Origin: Ruminococcaceae bacterium UBA5408
GTDB taxonomy: Bacteria; Bacillota; Clostridia; Oscillospirales; Acutalibacteraceae
DNA length: 10,023 nt
Assembly: GCA_002407645.1 (NCBI GenBank)
Contig: DHNU01000076.1
Location: 5,708-15,730 of the forward strand
Direction of reading: 5' to 3'
A program made the position numbers and the translations under genes. The notes under the pieces were generated by a model. That model made no database searches and had not been told where the DNA came from. It saw only the letters and a program-made list of their open reading frames with translations. Positions 1 to 5,698 of the stretch are shown one piece after another (positions within the stretch are counted from its first letter, which is position 1; the number at the start of each line of letters is the position of its first letter).

Positions 1-56
1 TATAAAAATTAATTTCAATCTAAATTATATAATATCACATTGGGGGAAAAAGTTCT

Positions 57-1400
57 ATGAAAAAAAAGATTACAAAATCAATGATTTTTATGTTAACTAT
101 ATGCTTAATATTTTCTTATATAACTCCTTTAAAAGCTAATGCTACTACTTTTAAAACAAATGTACAAACAAGCTGTGACGCAATTGAACTTATTAACCTG
201 GATACAGATACAGTTGTTTACAAAAAAAATGAAAATAAGCGCCGTGCGCCGGCTTCCACTACAAAAATAATGACATTCATTATAGTGAGTGAACAAATAA
301 AAGACCTTGACAATACTAAAATAACAGTAAACAAAGAAGTTGTCGACAGACTTCTCGGTACGGGCAGTTCACTTTCAGGTATTAAAGAAGGAGATATTTT
401 AACAGCGTTTCAGCTTTTAAATTGTATGATGATACCAAGTGGAAATGATGCTGCTATGGTACTTGCCGACTATGTAGGAAAAGGCGATATAAGTAAGTTT
501 GTAGATTTAATGAACAAAAAGGCAAAAGAACTTGGGTGTACAAATACCCACTTTGAAAATCCACACGGTTTACATGATCCAAATCATTATACAACCGCAC
601 ATGACCTTTACAAAATTACCAAATACGCTATGGGACTTCCTCATTTTACTGAAATAACTTCCCAAACACGTTATACTTATAAACCGTCAGGCGGACCAAA
701 TGCAGAAAACAACCGGACACTTTGCACAACCAATTTACTTATTGACAAAAATGCGCTCGGCGGAAAATACTACTATATATATGCCCGCGGAATAAAAACA
801 GGACATCACGATGAAGCAGGTTATTGTCTTGTTTCTACCGCCACAGCTGACGGATACAGTTATATGTGTGTTGCACTGGGCGGCCCTGAAGATAGCAAAA
901 GAGCAGAAATGGTCGATTCTAAAAACCTTTATAAATGGGCTCTTACAAACTTGGAACTTAAAAATGTATTGCGTAAAGATGACCCTGTAGGGGAAGCTAA
1001 CCTGCAGTATGCCTGGAATAAAGATAAGCTTCTTCTCGTTGCGGAAAAAGATTATGCCGCAATACTTCCTAAAAATGTATCAGCTCAAAGTGTAATTATT
1101 GAAAAGAACATTCCGGAAAAAATTGAAGCACCGATAAAAAAAGGGCAAAAGGTTGGTACGGCAACACTAAGTTATGCTAACCAAAAAATTGCAACCGTAA
1201 ATTTAGTTGCCTCCGAAAGTGTGGAACACAGTGAACTTGTTCATTCGACCGAAACAATAAAATCTATATTTTCATCCGGTTGGTTTATAGCTATTGCAAT
1301 TATTATAATTATACTTTTAATTATTTATATTATTCTCGCGCTTATTTATAACCGCAAAAAAAGAAACCTTAAAAGAGTAAAAAAATATAGAAAGATGTAA
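57..1400 (+). CDS. D-alanyl-D-alanine carboxypeptidase (peptidase S11, DacF/PBP5-like), membrane-anchored
   Basis: Low-molecular-weight penicillin-binding protein that removes the terminal D-Ala from peptidoglycan stem peptides outside the cell. A lysine-rich N-terminus plus hydrophobic stretch (about residues 1-29, ending KANA) is a signal peptide. The three active-site motifs of the family are all present: SxxK as S67-T-T-K70, SGN at 128-130 and KTG at 247-249, followed by the usual EAGYCLV. After the transpeptidase-like domain comes a beta-rich C-terminal domain (about 305-385), then a very hydrophobic helix (about 409-431) and a basic tail (RKKRNLKRVKKYRKM). That tail implies a true transmembrane anchor rather than the amphipathic helix typical of PBP5. 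Length 447 is slightly long for the family. A G-run Shine-Dalgarno (GGGGG, 42-46) lies 10 bp before the ATG. The gene is complete and appears to stand alone; its promoter is probably mostly left of the window. Which Dac paralogue it is cannot be told. Confidence 0.95.
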   Translation: MKKKITKSMIFMLTICLIFSYITPLKANATTFKTNVQTSCDAIELINLDTDTVVYKKNENKRRAPASTTKIMTFIIVSEQIKDLDNTKITVNKEVVDRLLGTGSSLSGIKEGDILTAFQLLNCMMIPSGNDAAMVLADYVGKGDISKFVDLMNKKAKELGCTNTHFENPHGLHDPNHYTTAHDLYKITKYAMGLPHFTEITSQTRYTYKPSGGPNAENNRTLCTTNLLIDKNALGGKYYYIYARGIKTGHHDEAGYCLVSTATADGYSYMCVALGGPEDSKRAEMVDSKNLYKWALTNLELKNVLRKDDPVGEANLQYAWNKDKLLLVAEKDYAAILPKNVSAQSVIIEKNIPEKIEAPIKKGQKVGTATLSYANQKIATVNLVASESVEHSELVHSTETIKSIFSSGWFIAIAIIIIILLIIYIILALIYNRKKRNLKRVKKYRKM

Positions 1401-1434
1401 TTTAATCGCCCAACAATAAATAAAAACAGTTATT

Positions 1435-1490
1435 AATTACACCCCATATATTAGACATTATATCATTTTGTCTATATATGGGGTGTAATT
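1435..1490. terminator. Long hairpin between convergent genes, probable bidirectional terminator
   Basis: Two arms of about 21-22 nt (1436-1457 and 1469-1489, plus one more pair outside) are perfectly complementary except for a single bulged T, with an 11-nt loop. The outer part of the stem is ATTACACCCC pairing with GGGGTGTAAT. It sits between the convergent carboxypeptidase and Rrf2 genes, so a shared terminator is the simplest reading. On the minus strand the arm is followed by a T-rich run; on the plus strand the T-tract is poor. The arm length exceeds a typical intrinsic terminator, so a small palindromic repeat unit is an alternative. Confidence 0.6.
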
Positions 1491-1528
1491 CATTCACATT
1501 CGGAAAGTTTAGTTTTATCATTTTAGTG

Positions 1529-1960
1529 TCATAATTTTGAGCAGTCGGCTGACGCATTTTTATGTTGAATACTGTTTAACAGGTCTTGCAAGGTTGTATT
1601 TTTAAGTATATTGTCAACTTTAGCGTCTATAACATCCCAGACATTTCTGTTTAAAAAATCACCGAGTTCAGTCTGTTCCCCTGCTGTATCGTAAACTGAC
1701 ATATCTCCCTCAAGTGCAGATAGAATTTCCTCCAAAGCAATATTTTCGGGAGATTTTGCTAAAACATATCCGCCTTGAGCACCCGCAATGCCTATTACCA
1801 ATTCTGCGCGTTTCAAATTAGAAAAAATATTTTCAAGATAATTAAGAGATAAATCTTGACGCTGTGCTATATCTGAAAGGGAAACGCACCCTTTTTCACA
1901 GTGTATCCCCAAATCTATCAAAGCACGCAGCCCGTATCTTCCTTTTGTTGATATCTTCAT
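1529..1960 (-). CDS. Rrf2-family transcriptional regulator without Fe-S cysteines (CymR-like)
   Basis: A winged-helix DNA-binding repressor of the Rrf2 family, 143 residues. It starts with the family signature MKISTKGRYGLRAL. The helix-turn-helix lies around residues 27-54 (SLSDIAQRQDLSLNYLENIF) and the wing around 57-72 (GIAGAQGGYVL), followed by the dimerisation helix NRNVWDVIDAKVDNIL. The region where IscR/NsrR proteins carry three cluster-binding cysteines (about 90-107) has none; its cysteines are at 21, 25 and 140. That makes it like CymR, the cysteine-metabolism repressor of Bacillus, which is cluster-free and works through CysK. The nearby divergent cysK supports this but does not prove it. 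Its ATG overlaps the stop of the upstream Rrf2 gene by one base (TAATG), so the two are cotranscribed and probably translationally coupled; a GGGGGG ribosome site (1968-1973) lies 7 bp ahead. Confidence 0.9.
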   Translation of the reverse strand: MKISTKGRYGLRALIDLGIHCEKGCVSLSDIAQRQDLSLNYLENIFSNLKRAELVIGIAGAQGGYVLAKSPENIALEEILSALEGDMSVYDTAGEQTELGDFLNRNVWDVIDAKVDNILKNTTLQDLLNSIQHKNASADCSKL

Positions 1961-2391
1961 TAACTAACCCCCCGCTCTGCAAGGTATTTATCTTTTAAAT
2001 CTTTCAGTGTCAATTTATCGGCAACTTCTAAAATTGCATGTGTAATTTTAACCCAAACATTTCTGCTTAAACAGTTAGAGCGAACTTGACTTTTACAGGA
2101 AGCAATATTTTTAACGCATTTGACTGGAACCATGCTCCCGTCTATAGCACGAATTATCATACCAACTGTAATCTTTTCATCATCAAGCCCAAGAGCAAAC
2201 CCGCCTTTTGAACCGCGTACCGTTGTAACCAATCCCGATTTTTTCAGGCTGTAAAATATCTGTTCCATATATGTCGGAGAAATTTTAAGTTTAGCGGCAA
2301 TCTCTCTTGTATTTACAAGTCGGTTTTCACCGTAAACAGCGATATAAAGCATTCCTTCAAGCGCATTGCGGCTCTTTGTAGAAAGTTTCAT
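1960..2391 (-). CDS. Rrf2-family regulator with IscR-like Fe-S cysteine triad
   Basis: A 143-residue Rrf2-family winged-helix regulator and first gene of the pair. The N-terminus MKLSTKSRNALEGM, the HTH (about 27-52, REIAAKLKISPTYMEQIF) and the wing (about 57-68, VRGSKGGFAL) fit the family. Three cysteines at 92, 99 and 107 (C-x6-C-x7-C) lie in the loop before the dimerisation helix, close in position and spacing to the [2Fe-2S] ligands of IscR (92, 98, 104). A cluster-binding sensor of Fe-S status, oxygen or NO is therefore likely; the effector and targets are inferred. No iscS/iscU follows it, unlike the usual isc operon. A ribosome site AAAGGGG (2398-2404) lies 6 bp before the ATG, and a promoter is visible at 2444-2472. 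Autoregulation is plausible given the repeats in its promoter and leader. Confidence 0.9.
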   Translation of the reverse strand: MKLSTKSRNALEGMLYIAVYGENRLVNTREIAAKLKISPTYMEQIFYSLKKSGLVTTVRGSKGGFALGLDDEKITVGMIIRAIDGSMVPVKCVKNIASCKSQVRSNCLSRNVWVKITHAILEVADKLTLKDLKDKYLAERGVS

Positions 2392-2412
2392 ATATATCCC
2401 CTTTCCTATAAT

Positions 2413-2429
2413 TTTATTTAATAAATAAA
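2413..2429. repeat. 17-bp perfect AT palindrome in the rrf2 leader
   Basis: TTTATTTA, a single A, then TAAATAAA: perfect 8-bp arms. It lies just downstream of the expected start site of the Rrf2 operon, between promoter and ribosome site. It could be an operator for one of the regulators, but in such AT-rich DNA a chance palindrome is not excluded. Confidence 0.35.
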
Positions 2430-2438
2430 TTACTGTTT

Positions 2439-2454
2439 ATACTATGATACTATG
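2439..2454. repeat. Tandem 8-bp repeat ATACTATG x2 over the rrf2 -10 box
   Basis: Two exact adjacent copies of ATACTATG (2439-2446 and 2447-2454) cover the -10 element of the Rrf2 promoter (2444-2449) and part of its spacer. A repeat in this position could be a binding site for a repressor that bars polymerase, possibly one of the Rrf2 proteins. The repeat is seen directly; its role is inferred. Confidence 0.5.
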
Positions 2455-2472
2455 TTTTTTAACTTCTGACAA
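2444..2472 (-). promoter_or_regulatory. Sigma-A-type promoter of the two-gene Rrf2 operon
   Basis: Reading the minus strand, -35 TTGTCA (2467-2472) and -10 TATCAT (2444-2449) are separated by 17 bp, each with one mismatch to consensus. Transcription would start near 2437, giving a leader of about 45 nt. Its -35 is only 18 bp from the -35 of the divergent cysK-side promoter, so the two could be co-regulated. Confidence 0.65.
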
Positions 2473-2490
2473 TAAATTCGCGGATTTATA

Positions 2491-2519
2491 TTGACAATAC
2501 CGCTATTTCGAGTTAATAT
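2491..2519 (+). promoter_or_regulatory. Promoter P1 for the short Cys-rich ORF and cysK
   Basis: Perfect -35 TTGACA (2491-2496), 17-bp spacer, then -10 TAATAT (2514-2519). It is the strongest promoter match in the window. Transcription should begin near 2526, inside the palindrome 2522-2534, so occupancy of that palindrome would block initiation. Confidence 0.8.
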
Positions 2520-2540
2520 ATTACTAATTTAGTAGGAGTT
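2516..2540 (+). promoter_or_regulatory. Candidate Rrf2/IscR-type operator
   Basis: The core TACTAATTTAGTA (2522-2534) has perfect 6-bp arms around one base. Its centre ACTAATTTAGT fits the centre ACTRWWWYAGT of the published E. coli IscR type-1 motif (recalled from memory); across the full 25-bp window about 18 positions fit. It follows the -10 box of P1 directly and covers the expected start, the classical position for a repressor site. Two Rrf2 regulators are encoded next door. Which of them binds is unknown. Confidence 0.55.
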
Positions 2541-2559
2541 AAATATTGGAGGTAATCCT

Positions 2560-2628
2560 ATGAAAATTTTTAAATTTCTAAATAGTCGCAGCAATATTTA
2601 CTGTATGTGTACACTCACCGGTTGTTAA
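2560..2628 (+). CDS. Short ORF with cysteine-rich end, putative leader peptide upstream of cysK
   Basis: A 22-codon ORF encoding MKIFKFLNSR-SNIYCMCTLT-GC. It has a strong ribosome site (GGAGG, 2548-2552) 7 bp before the ATG and lies about 30 bp after the start site expected from P1, so translation is likely. Three of its last eight residues are cysteine, which suggests a ribosome-stalling or cysteine-sensing leader for the downstream cysteine synthase. A small thiol- or metal-binding peptide is an alternative. I see no terminator hairpin between it and cysK (2629-2684 is plain AT-rich), so classical transcription attenuation is not supported. The ORF is real in the sequence; its function is inference and I do not recognise a named family. 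Confidence 0.5.
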   Translation: MKIFKFLNSRSNIYCMCTLTGC

Positions 2629-2650
2629 TACATTAAATAAATACTATAAT
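2622..2650 (+). promoter_or_regulatory. Possible second promoter P2, directly upstream of cysK
   Basis: -35-like TTGTTA (2622-2627) overlaps the stop codon of the short ORF. A 17-bp spacer leads to a perfect -10 TATAAT (2645-2650). Transcription from here (near 2657) would make cysK mRNA without the short ORF and without the palindromic operator, giving a basal level. The -35 box matches consensus at four of six positions. Confidence 0.45.
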
Positions 2651-2684
2651 TATAAATAAGACTATATTAAAGGGGATATTTAAA

Positions 2685-3611
2685 ATGTCAATCGCAAAAA
2701 ATCTGACAGAATTAATTGGAAATACACCACTATTGGAACTTTCAAATCCAAATATAAACAAAGATATTAATGCTACTGTTTTGGGAAAACTCGAATATTT
2801 CAACCCTCTTTCATCAGTTAAGGACAGAGTAGGCTATGCTCTTATTAAAGACGGCGAAGAAAAGGGTCTTATTAATAAGGACACAACAATTATTGAGCCA
2901 ACAAGCGGAAATACAGGTGTTGGGCTTGCTTTTGTTGCGGCGGCAAGGGGTTACCGTATAATCCTTACAATGCCTGAAACCATGAGTTTGGAACGCCGCA
3001 GGCTCGCTTCTGCTTTGGGTGCTGAACTGGTACTTACAGACGGGGCAAAAGGTATGAAGGGTGCAATTGAAAAAGCTGACGAACTTGCAAAACAAATACC
3101 AAACTCCTATATTCCCGGACAGTTTACCAATCCGGCAAACACTGCCGCTCACAAAGCCACAACAGGGCCGGAAATTTGGCGTGATACAGAGGGTAAAGTT
3201 GACATTTTTGTTGCAGGAATCGGCACAGGAGGAACAATTACAGGAACCGGAGAGGCATTAAAGGAACACAATCCTAATATTAAAATTGTAGGTGTTGAGC
3301 CGGCTTCTTCCCCTGTTATCACAAAAGGGAAATCGGGTTCGCATAAAATACAGGGTATCGGAGCAGGATTTATTCCCGATATTTTGAATACAGATATTTT
3401 GGACGAAGTAATTGCAGTCGAAAATGATGATGCTCTTTCGACAACAAAACGTCTTGCACGTGAAAAAGGGCTTTTAGTAGGTATTTCATCGGGTGCGGCT
3501 GTTCATGCCGCTGTGGAACTTGCAAAGCGCCCCGAAAACAAAGGTAAGCTTATTGTTGCGCTTTTGCCAGATACAGGTGAACGTTATCTTTCAACAGGTG
3601 TATTTGACTGA
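2685..3611 (+). CDS. cysK: Cysteine synthase A (O-acetylserine sulfhydrylase)
   Basis: PLP-dependent enzyme making L-cysteine from O-acetylserine and sulfide in the cytoplasm, the last step of sulfur assimilation. Length 308 is normal for CysK. Seen in the sequence: the PLP lysine K46 in SSVKDR, the substrate loop TSGNTG (73-78), the PLP-phosphate glycine loop GTGGT (180-184), GISSGAA (267-273) and the typical C-terminal [14 protein letters not shown]. These favour CysK over cystathionine beta-synthase or threonine synthase; CysM is a less likely alternative. An AAAGGGG ribosome site (2669-2675) precedes the ATG by 9 bp. No cysE (serine acetyltransferase) is adjacent. In Bacillus and Staphylococcus CysK is also the partner of the Rrf2 repressor CymR, so the neighbouring Rrf2 pair suggests regulation by cysteine supply. 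A terminator follows at once. Confidence 0.96.
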   Translation: MSIAKNLTELIGNTPLLELSNPNINKDINATVLGKLEYFNPLSSVKDRVGYALIKDGEEKGLINKDTTIIEPTSGNTGVGLAFVAAARGYRIILTMPETMSLERRRLASALGAELVLTDGAKGMKGAIEKADELAKQIPNSYIPGQFTNPANTAAHKATTGPEIWRDTEGKVDIFVAGIGTGGTITGTGEALKEHNPNIKIVGVEPASSPVITKGKSGSHKIQGIGAGFIPDILNTDILDEVIAVENDDALSTTKRLAREKGLLVGISSGAAVHAAVELAKRPENKGKLIVALLPDTGERYLSTGVFD

Positions 3612-3626
3612 TAAAAGCCACAAAAT

Positions 3627-3668
3627 AAAATCCGTCACAGCCGCACAAAACGGTTAGTGACGGATTTT
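3627..3668. terminator. Bidirectional terminator between cysK and htpG
   Basis: A perfect 12-bp stem, AAAATCCGTCAC (3627-3638) with GTGACGGATTTT (3657-3668), is flanked by A-rich sequence on the left and a T-run on the right, so it works for both convergent genes. The 18-nt loop has a small inner CCG/CGG pairing. Confidence 0.88.
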
Positions 3669-3678
3669 TATTTATATA

Positions 3679-5559
3679 CTATATCATTAAATTACAAATC
3701 TTGTTTGAAAAGTCAACAGGGTTCTCTATTGAAACTCCCTCAATCAATAAAGCTTGTGTATAAAGCAAAGATGTGTATTCTTTCAAAGTATCTTTATTGT
3801 TTTTATATAAATCGCAAAGCTTTTCAAATATCGGATGGTTTGCGTTTATTTCGAGAACTCGCTGTGCGGAAACTTTTTGGTCGGACGGCATAGAGTTTAA
3901 AACCTTTTCCATTTCAATGGAAATCGCGCCTTCTGTAGACAAGCACACAGGATGTGTTTTAAGTTTCTGTGAAAGTATAACCTGACTGACCTTACCGTCA
4001 AGAGCATCTTTCATAAAGTCGAGCATGTCCTTGTTTTCCTCAACTTTTTTTGCTGCTTCTTTCTTTTCTTCTTCGGTTTCCAGTCCTAAATCATCCGCAG
4101 AAACAGAGCGGAATTCTTTGTCGTCGTACTTCATCATCATGCGGATTGCAAACTCATCAACACCTTCAGTCAGATAAAGTATTTCGTATCCTTTATCCTT
4201 CAGTGCTTCTGTCTGCGGCAGCATATCTGCTCTTTCAACCGTTTCGCCCGCAGCATAGTAAATATATTTCTGGTCTTCTTTCATGCGGGTAACATATTCT
4301 TTAAGCGTGACAAGTTTCTTTTCGCTTGAAGAATAGAAAAGGAGTAAATCCTGCAAAAATTCTTTATGAGCGCCGTAGTCCTGATAAATACCGTATTTTA
4401 ATTGTAATCCGAAATTCTTGAAGAACTCCTCATATTTTTCACGTTCGTTTTTAAGCATATTTTCAAGCTCGGATTTAATCTTCTTTTCCAAACGGCTTTC
4501 AATAATCTTAAGCTGGCGGTCATGCTGCAGCATTTCACGGGATATATTAAGCGATAAATCCTGAGAGTCAACCAAACCGCGGACAAAACTAAAATAATCA
4601 GGCAATAAATCAGCACATTTATCCATAATCATAACGCCGTTTGAATAAAGCTGAAGTCCCTTTTCATAGTCCTTTGTATAGAAATTGAACGGAGCTTTTG
4701 AAGGAATAAACAGCAATGCATTATATGTTGCTGTTCCTTCAGTATTTGAATGAATAACCTTTAACGGGTTCTGATAATCCATAAATTTATCTTTATAGAA
4801 CTGGTTATACTCTTCTTCGGTTATTTCATTTTTATTTTTACGCCAAAGTGGAACCATGCTGTTAAGAGTTTCGTTTTCTGTATAAGTTTCGTATTCGTCC
4901 TTGCTTCCCTCTTTTAAGCGGCTCTTTTCAACGTCCATCTTAATTGGGTAACGGATATAGTCGGAATATTTCTTTACTATATTTTTAATAGTGTATGTGT
5001 CGAAATATTCATCATAATTTTCGTCATCTTTGTTTGGCTTAATCTTAAGTATAATTGTTGTACCGTGCTGATCCTTATCACAAGGTTCAATTGTATAGCC
5101 TTCTGTAGCGGCGCTTTGCCATTTATAAGCTTTATCACTTCCGTAGGGTTTGCTTATTACAGTAACTTGTTCACTTACCATAAAAGCGGAATAAAAGCCG
5201 ACACCGAATTGACCTATTATTTCGATATCCTCTTTGCTCTCGTTTTCCTTTTTAAAATTTAAAGAACCGCTTTTTGCAATTGTGCCGAGGTTATTGTCAA
5301 GTTCCTCTTCTGTCATTCCACAACCGTTATCGGAAATTGTAAGTGTACGATTTTCTTTATTGGGTACTATATTTATGCAAAAATCATCGCGGTTTAGTCC
5401 GGTATCACCGTCGCTCAATGTGCGGTAATACAGCTTGTCGATAGCGTCGCTTGCGTTTGATATAAGTTCACGCAAAAAAATTTCACGGTGAGTATAAATA
5501 GAATTAATCATTAAATCCAAAACCCGTTTGGATTCTGCTTTAAACTGTTTCAATGCCAT
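3679..5559 (-). CDS. htpG: Molecular chaperone HtpG (bacterial Hsp90)
   Basis: Homodimeric ATP-dependent chaperone of the cytoplasm. The N-terminal GHKL ATPase motifs are clear (numbering from the chosen start): ELISNASDA at 31-39, DNGCGM at 77-82, GTIAKSGS at 92-99 and the lid glycine motif [11 protein letters not shown] at 116-126. The middle domain has the conserved [13 protein letters not shown] stretch with the catalytic-loop arginine, and the C-terminal dimerisation domain is complete; total 626 residues, normal for the family. The start at 5559 is preferred because GAGGG (5567-5571) lies 7 bp ahead and [10 protein letters not shown] matches family N-termini. The longer frame from 5592 begins inside the CIRCE operator and lacks a ribosome site. 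The gene is monocistronic, with its own promoter, a CIRCE element and a terminator shared with cysK. Confidence 0.97.
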   Translation of the reverse strand: MALKQFKAESKRVLDLMINSIYTHREIFLRELISNASDAIDKLYYRTLSDGDTGLNRDDFCINIVPNKENRTLTISDNGCGMTEEELDNNLGTIAKSGSLNFKKENESKEDIEIIGQFGVGFYSAFMVSEQVTVISKPYGSDKAYKWQSAATEGYTIEPCDKDQHGTTIILKIKPNKDDENYDEYFDTYTIKNIVKKYSDYIRYPIKMDVEKSRLKEGSKDEYETYTENETLNSMVPLWRKNKNEITEEEYNQFYKDKFMDYQNPLKVIHSNTEGTATYNALLFIPSKAPFNFYTKDYEKGLQLYSNGVMIMDKCADLLPDYFSFVRGLVDSQDLSLNISREMLQHDRQLKIIESRLEKKIKSELENMLKNEREKYEEFFKNFGLQLKYGIYQDYGAHKEFLQDLLLFYSSSEKKLVTLKEYVTRMKEDQKYIYYAAGETVERADMLPQTEALKDKGYEILYLTEGVDEFAIRMMMKYDDKEFRSVSADDLGLETEEEKKEAAKKVEENKDMLDFMKDALDGKVSQVILSQKLKTHPVCLSTEGAISIEMEKVLNSMPSDQKVSAQRVLEINANHPIFEKLCDLYKNNKDTLKEYTSLLYTQALLIEGVSIENPVDFSNKICNLMI

Positions 5560-5585
5560 AATCAATCCCTCTATTAAAAAAGATT

Positions 5586-5612
5586 TTAGCACTCTTATTA
5601 ATCAAGTGCTAA
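5586..5612 (-). promoter_or_regulatory. CIRCE operator (HrcA-binding) of htpG
   Basis: TTAGCACTC (5586-5594), 9-bp spacer, AAGTGCTAA (5604-5612). The CIRCE consensus is TTAGCACTC-N9-GAGTGCTAA, so there is a single mismatch. Complementarity continues outward four more pairs on each side (GATT/AATC). It overlaps the expected transcription start and lies in the htpG leader, as in other HrcA-controlled genes. Heat-inducible, HrcA-repressed expression is expected. Confidence 0.9.
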
Positions 5613-5616
5613 AATC

Positions 5617-5645
5617 ATTTTAATACATTCACAGGAAAATTTCAA
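5617..5645 (-). promoter_or_regulatory. Sigma-A-type promoter of htpG
   Basis: On the minus strand, -35 TTGAAA (5640-5645) and -10 TAAAAT (5617-5622) are 17 bp apart. The start would fall near 5610, inside the CIRCE element. Confidence 0.75.
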
Positions 5646-5698
5646 GTAAATAATTGTTAAATTATTTTTAAGTTAATATAATTACAAAATCTAACGCA

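Noticed and set aside
28..33. TATAAT upstream of the carboxypeptidase
   Set aside because: No acceptable -35 box at the right distance, and the implied start would fall on the ribosome site; the real promoter is probably outside the window.
5560..5592. Longer htpG frame starting at 5592 (11 extra residues)
   Set aside because: It begins inside the CIRCE arm, has no ribosome site, and the added residues are not part of the family N-terminus; the ATG at 5559 has GAGGG at 7 bp.
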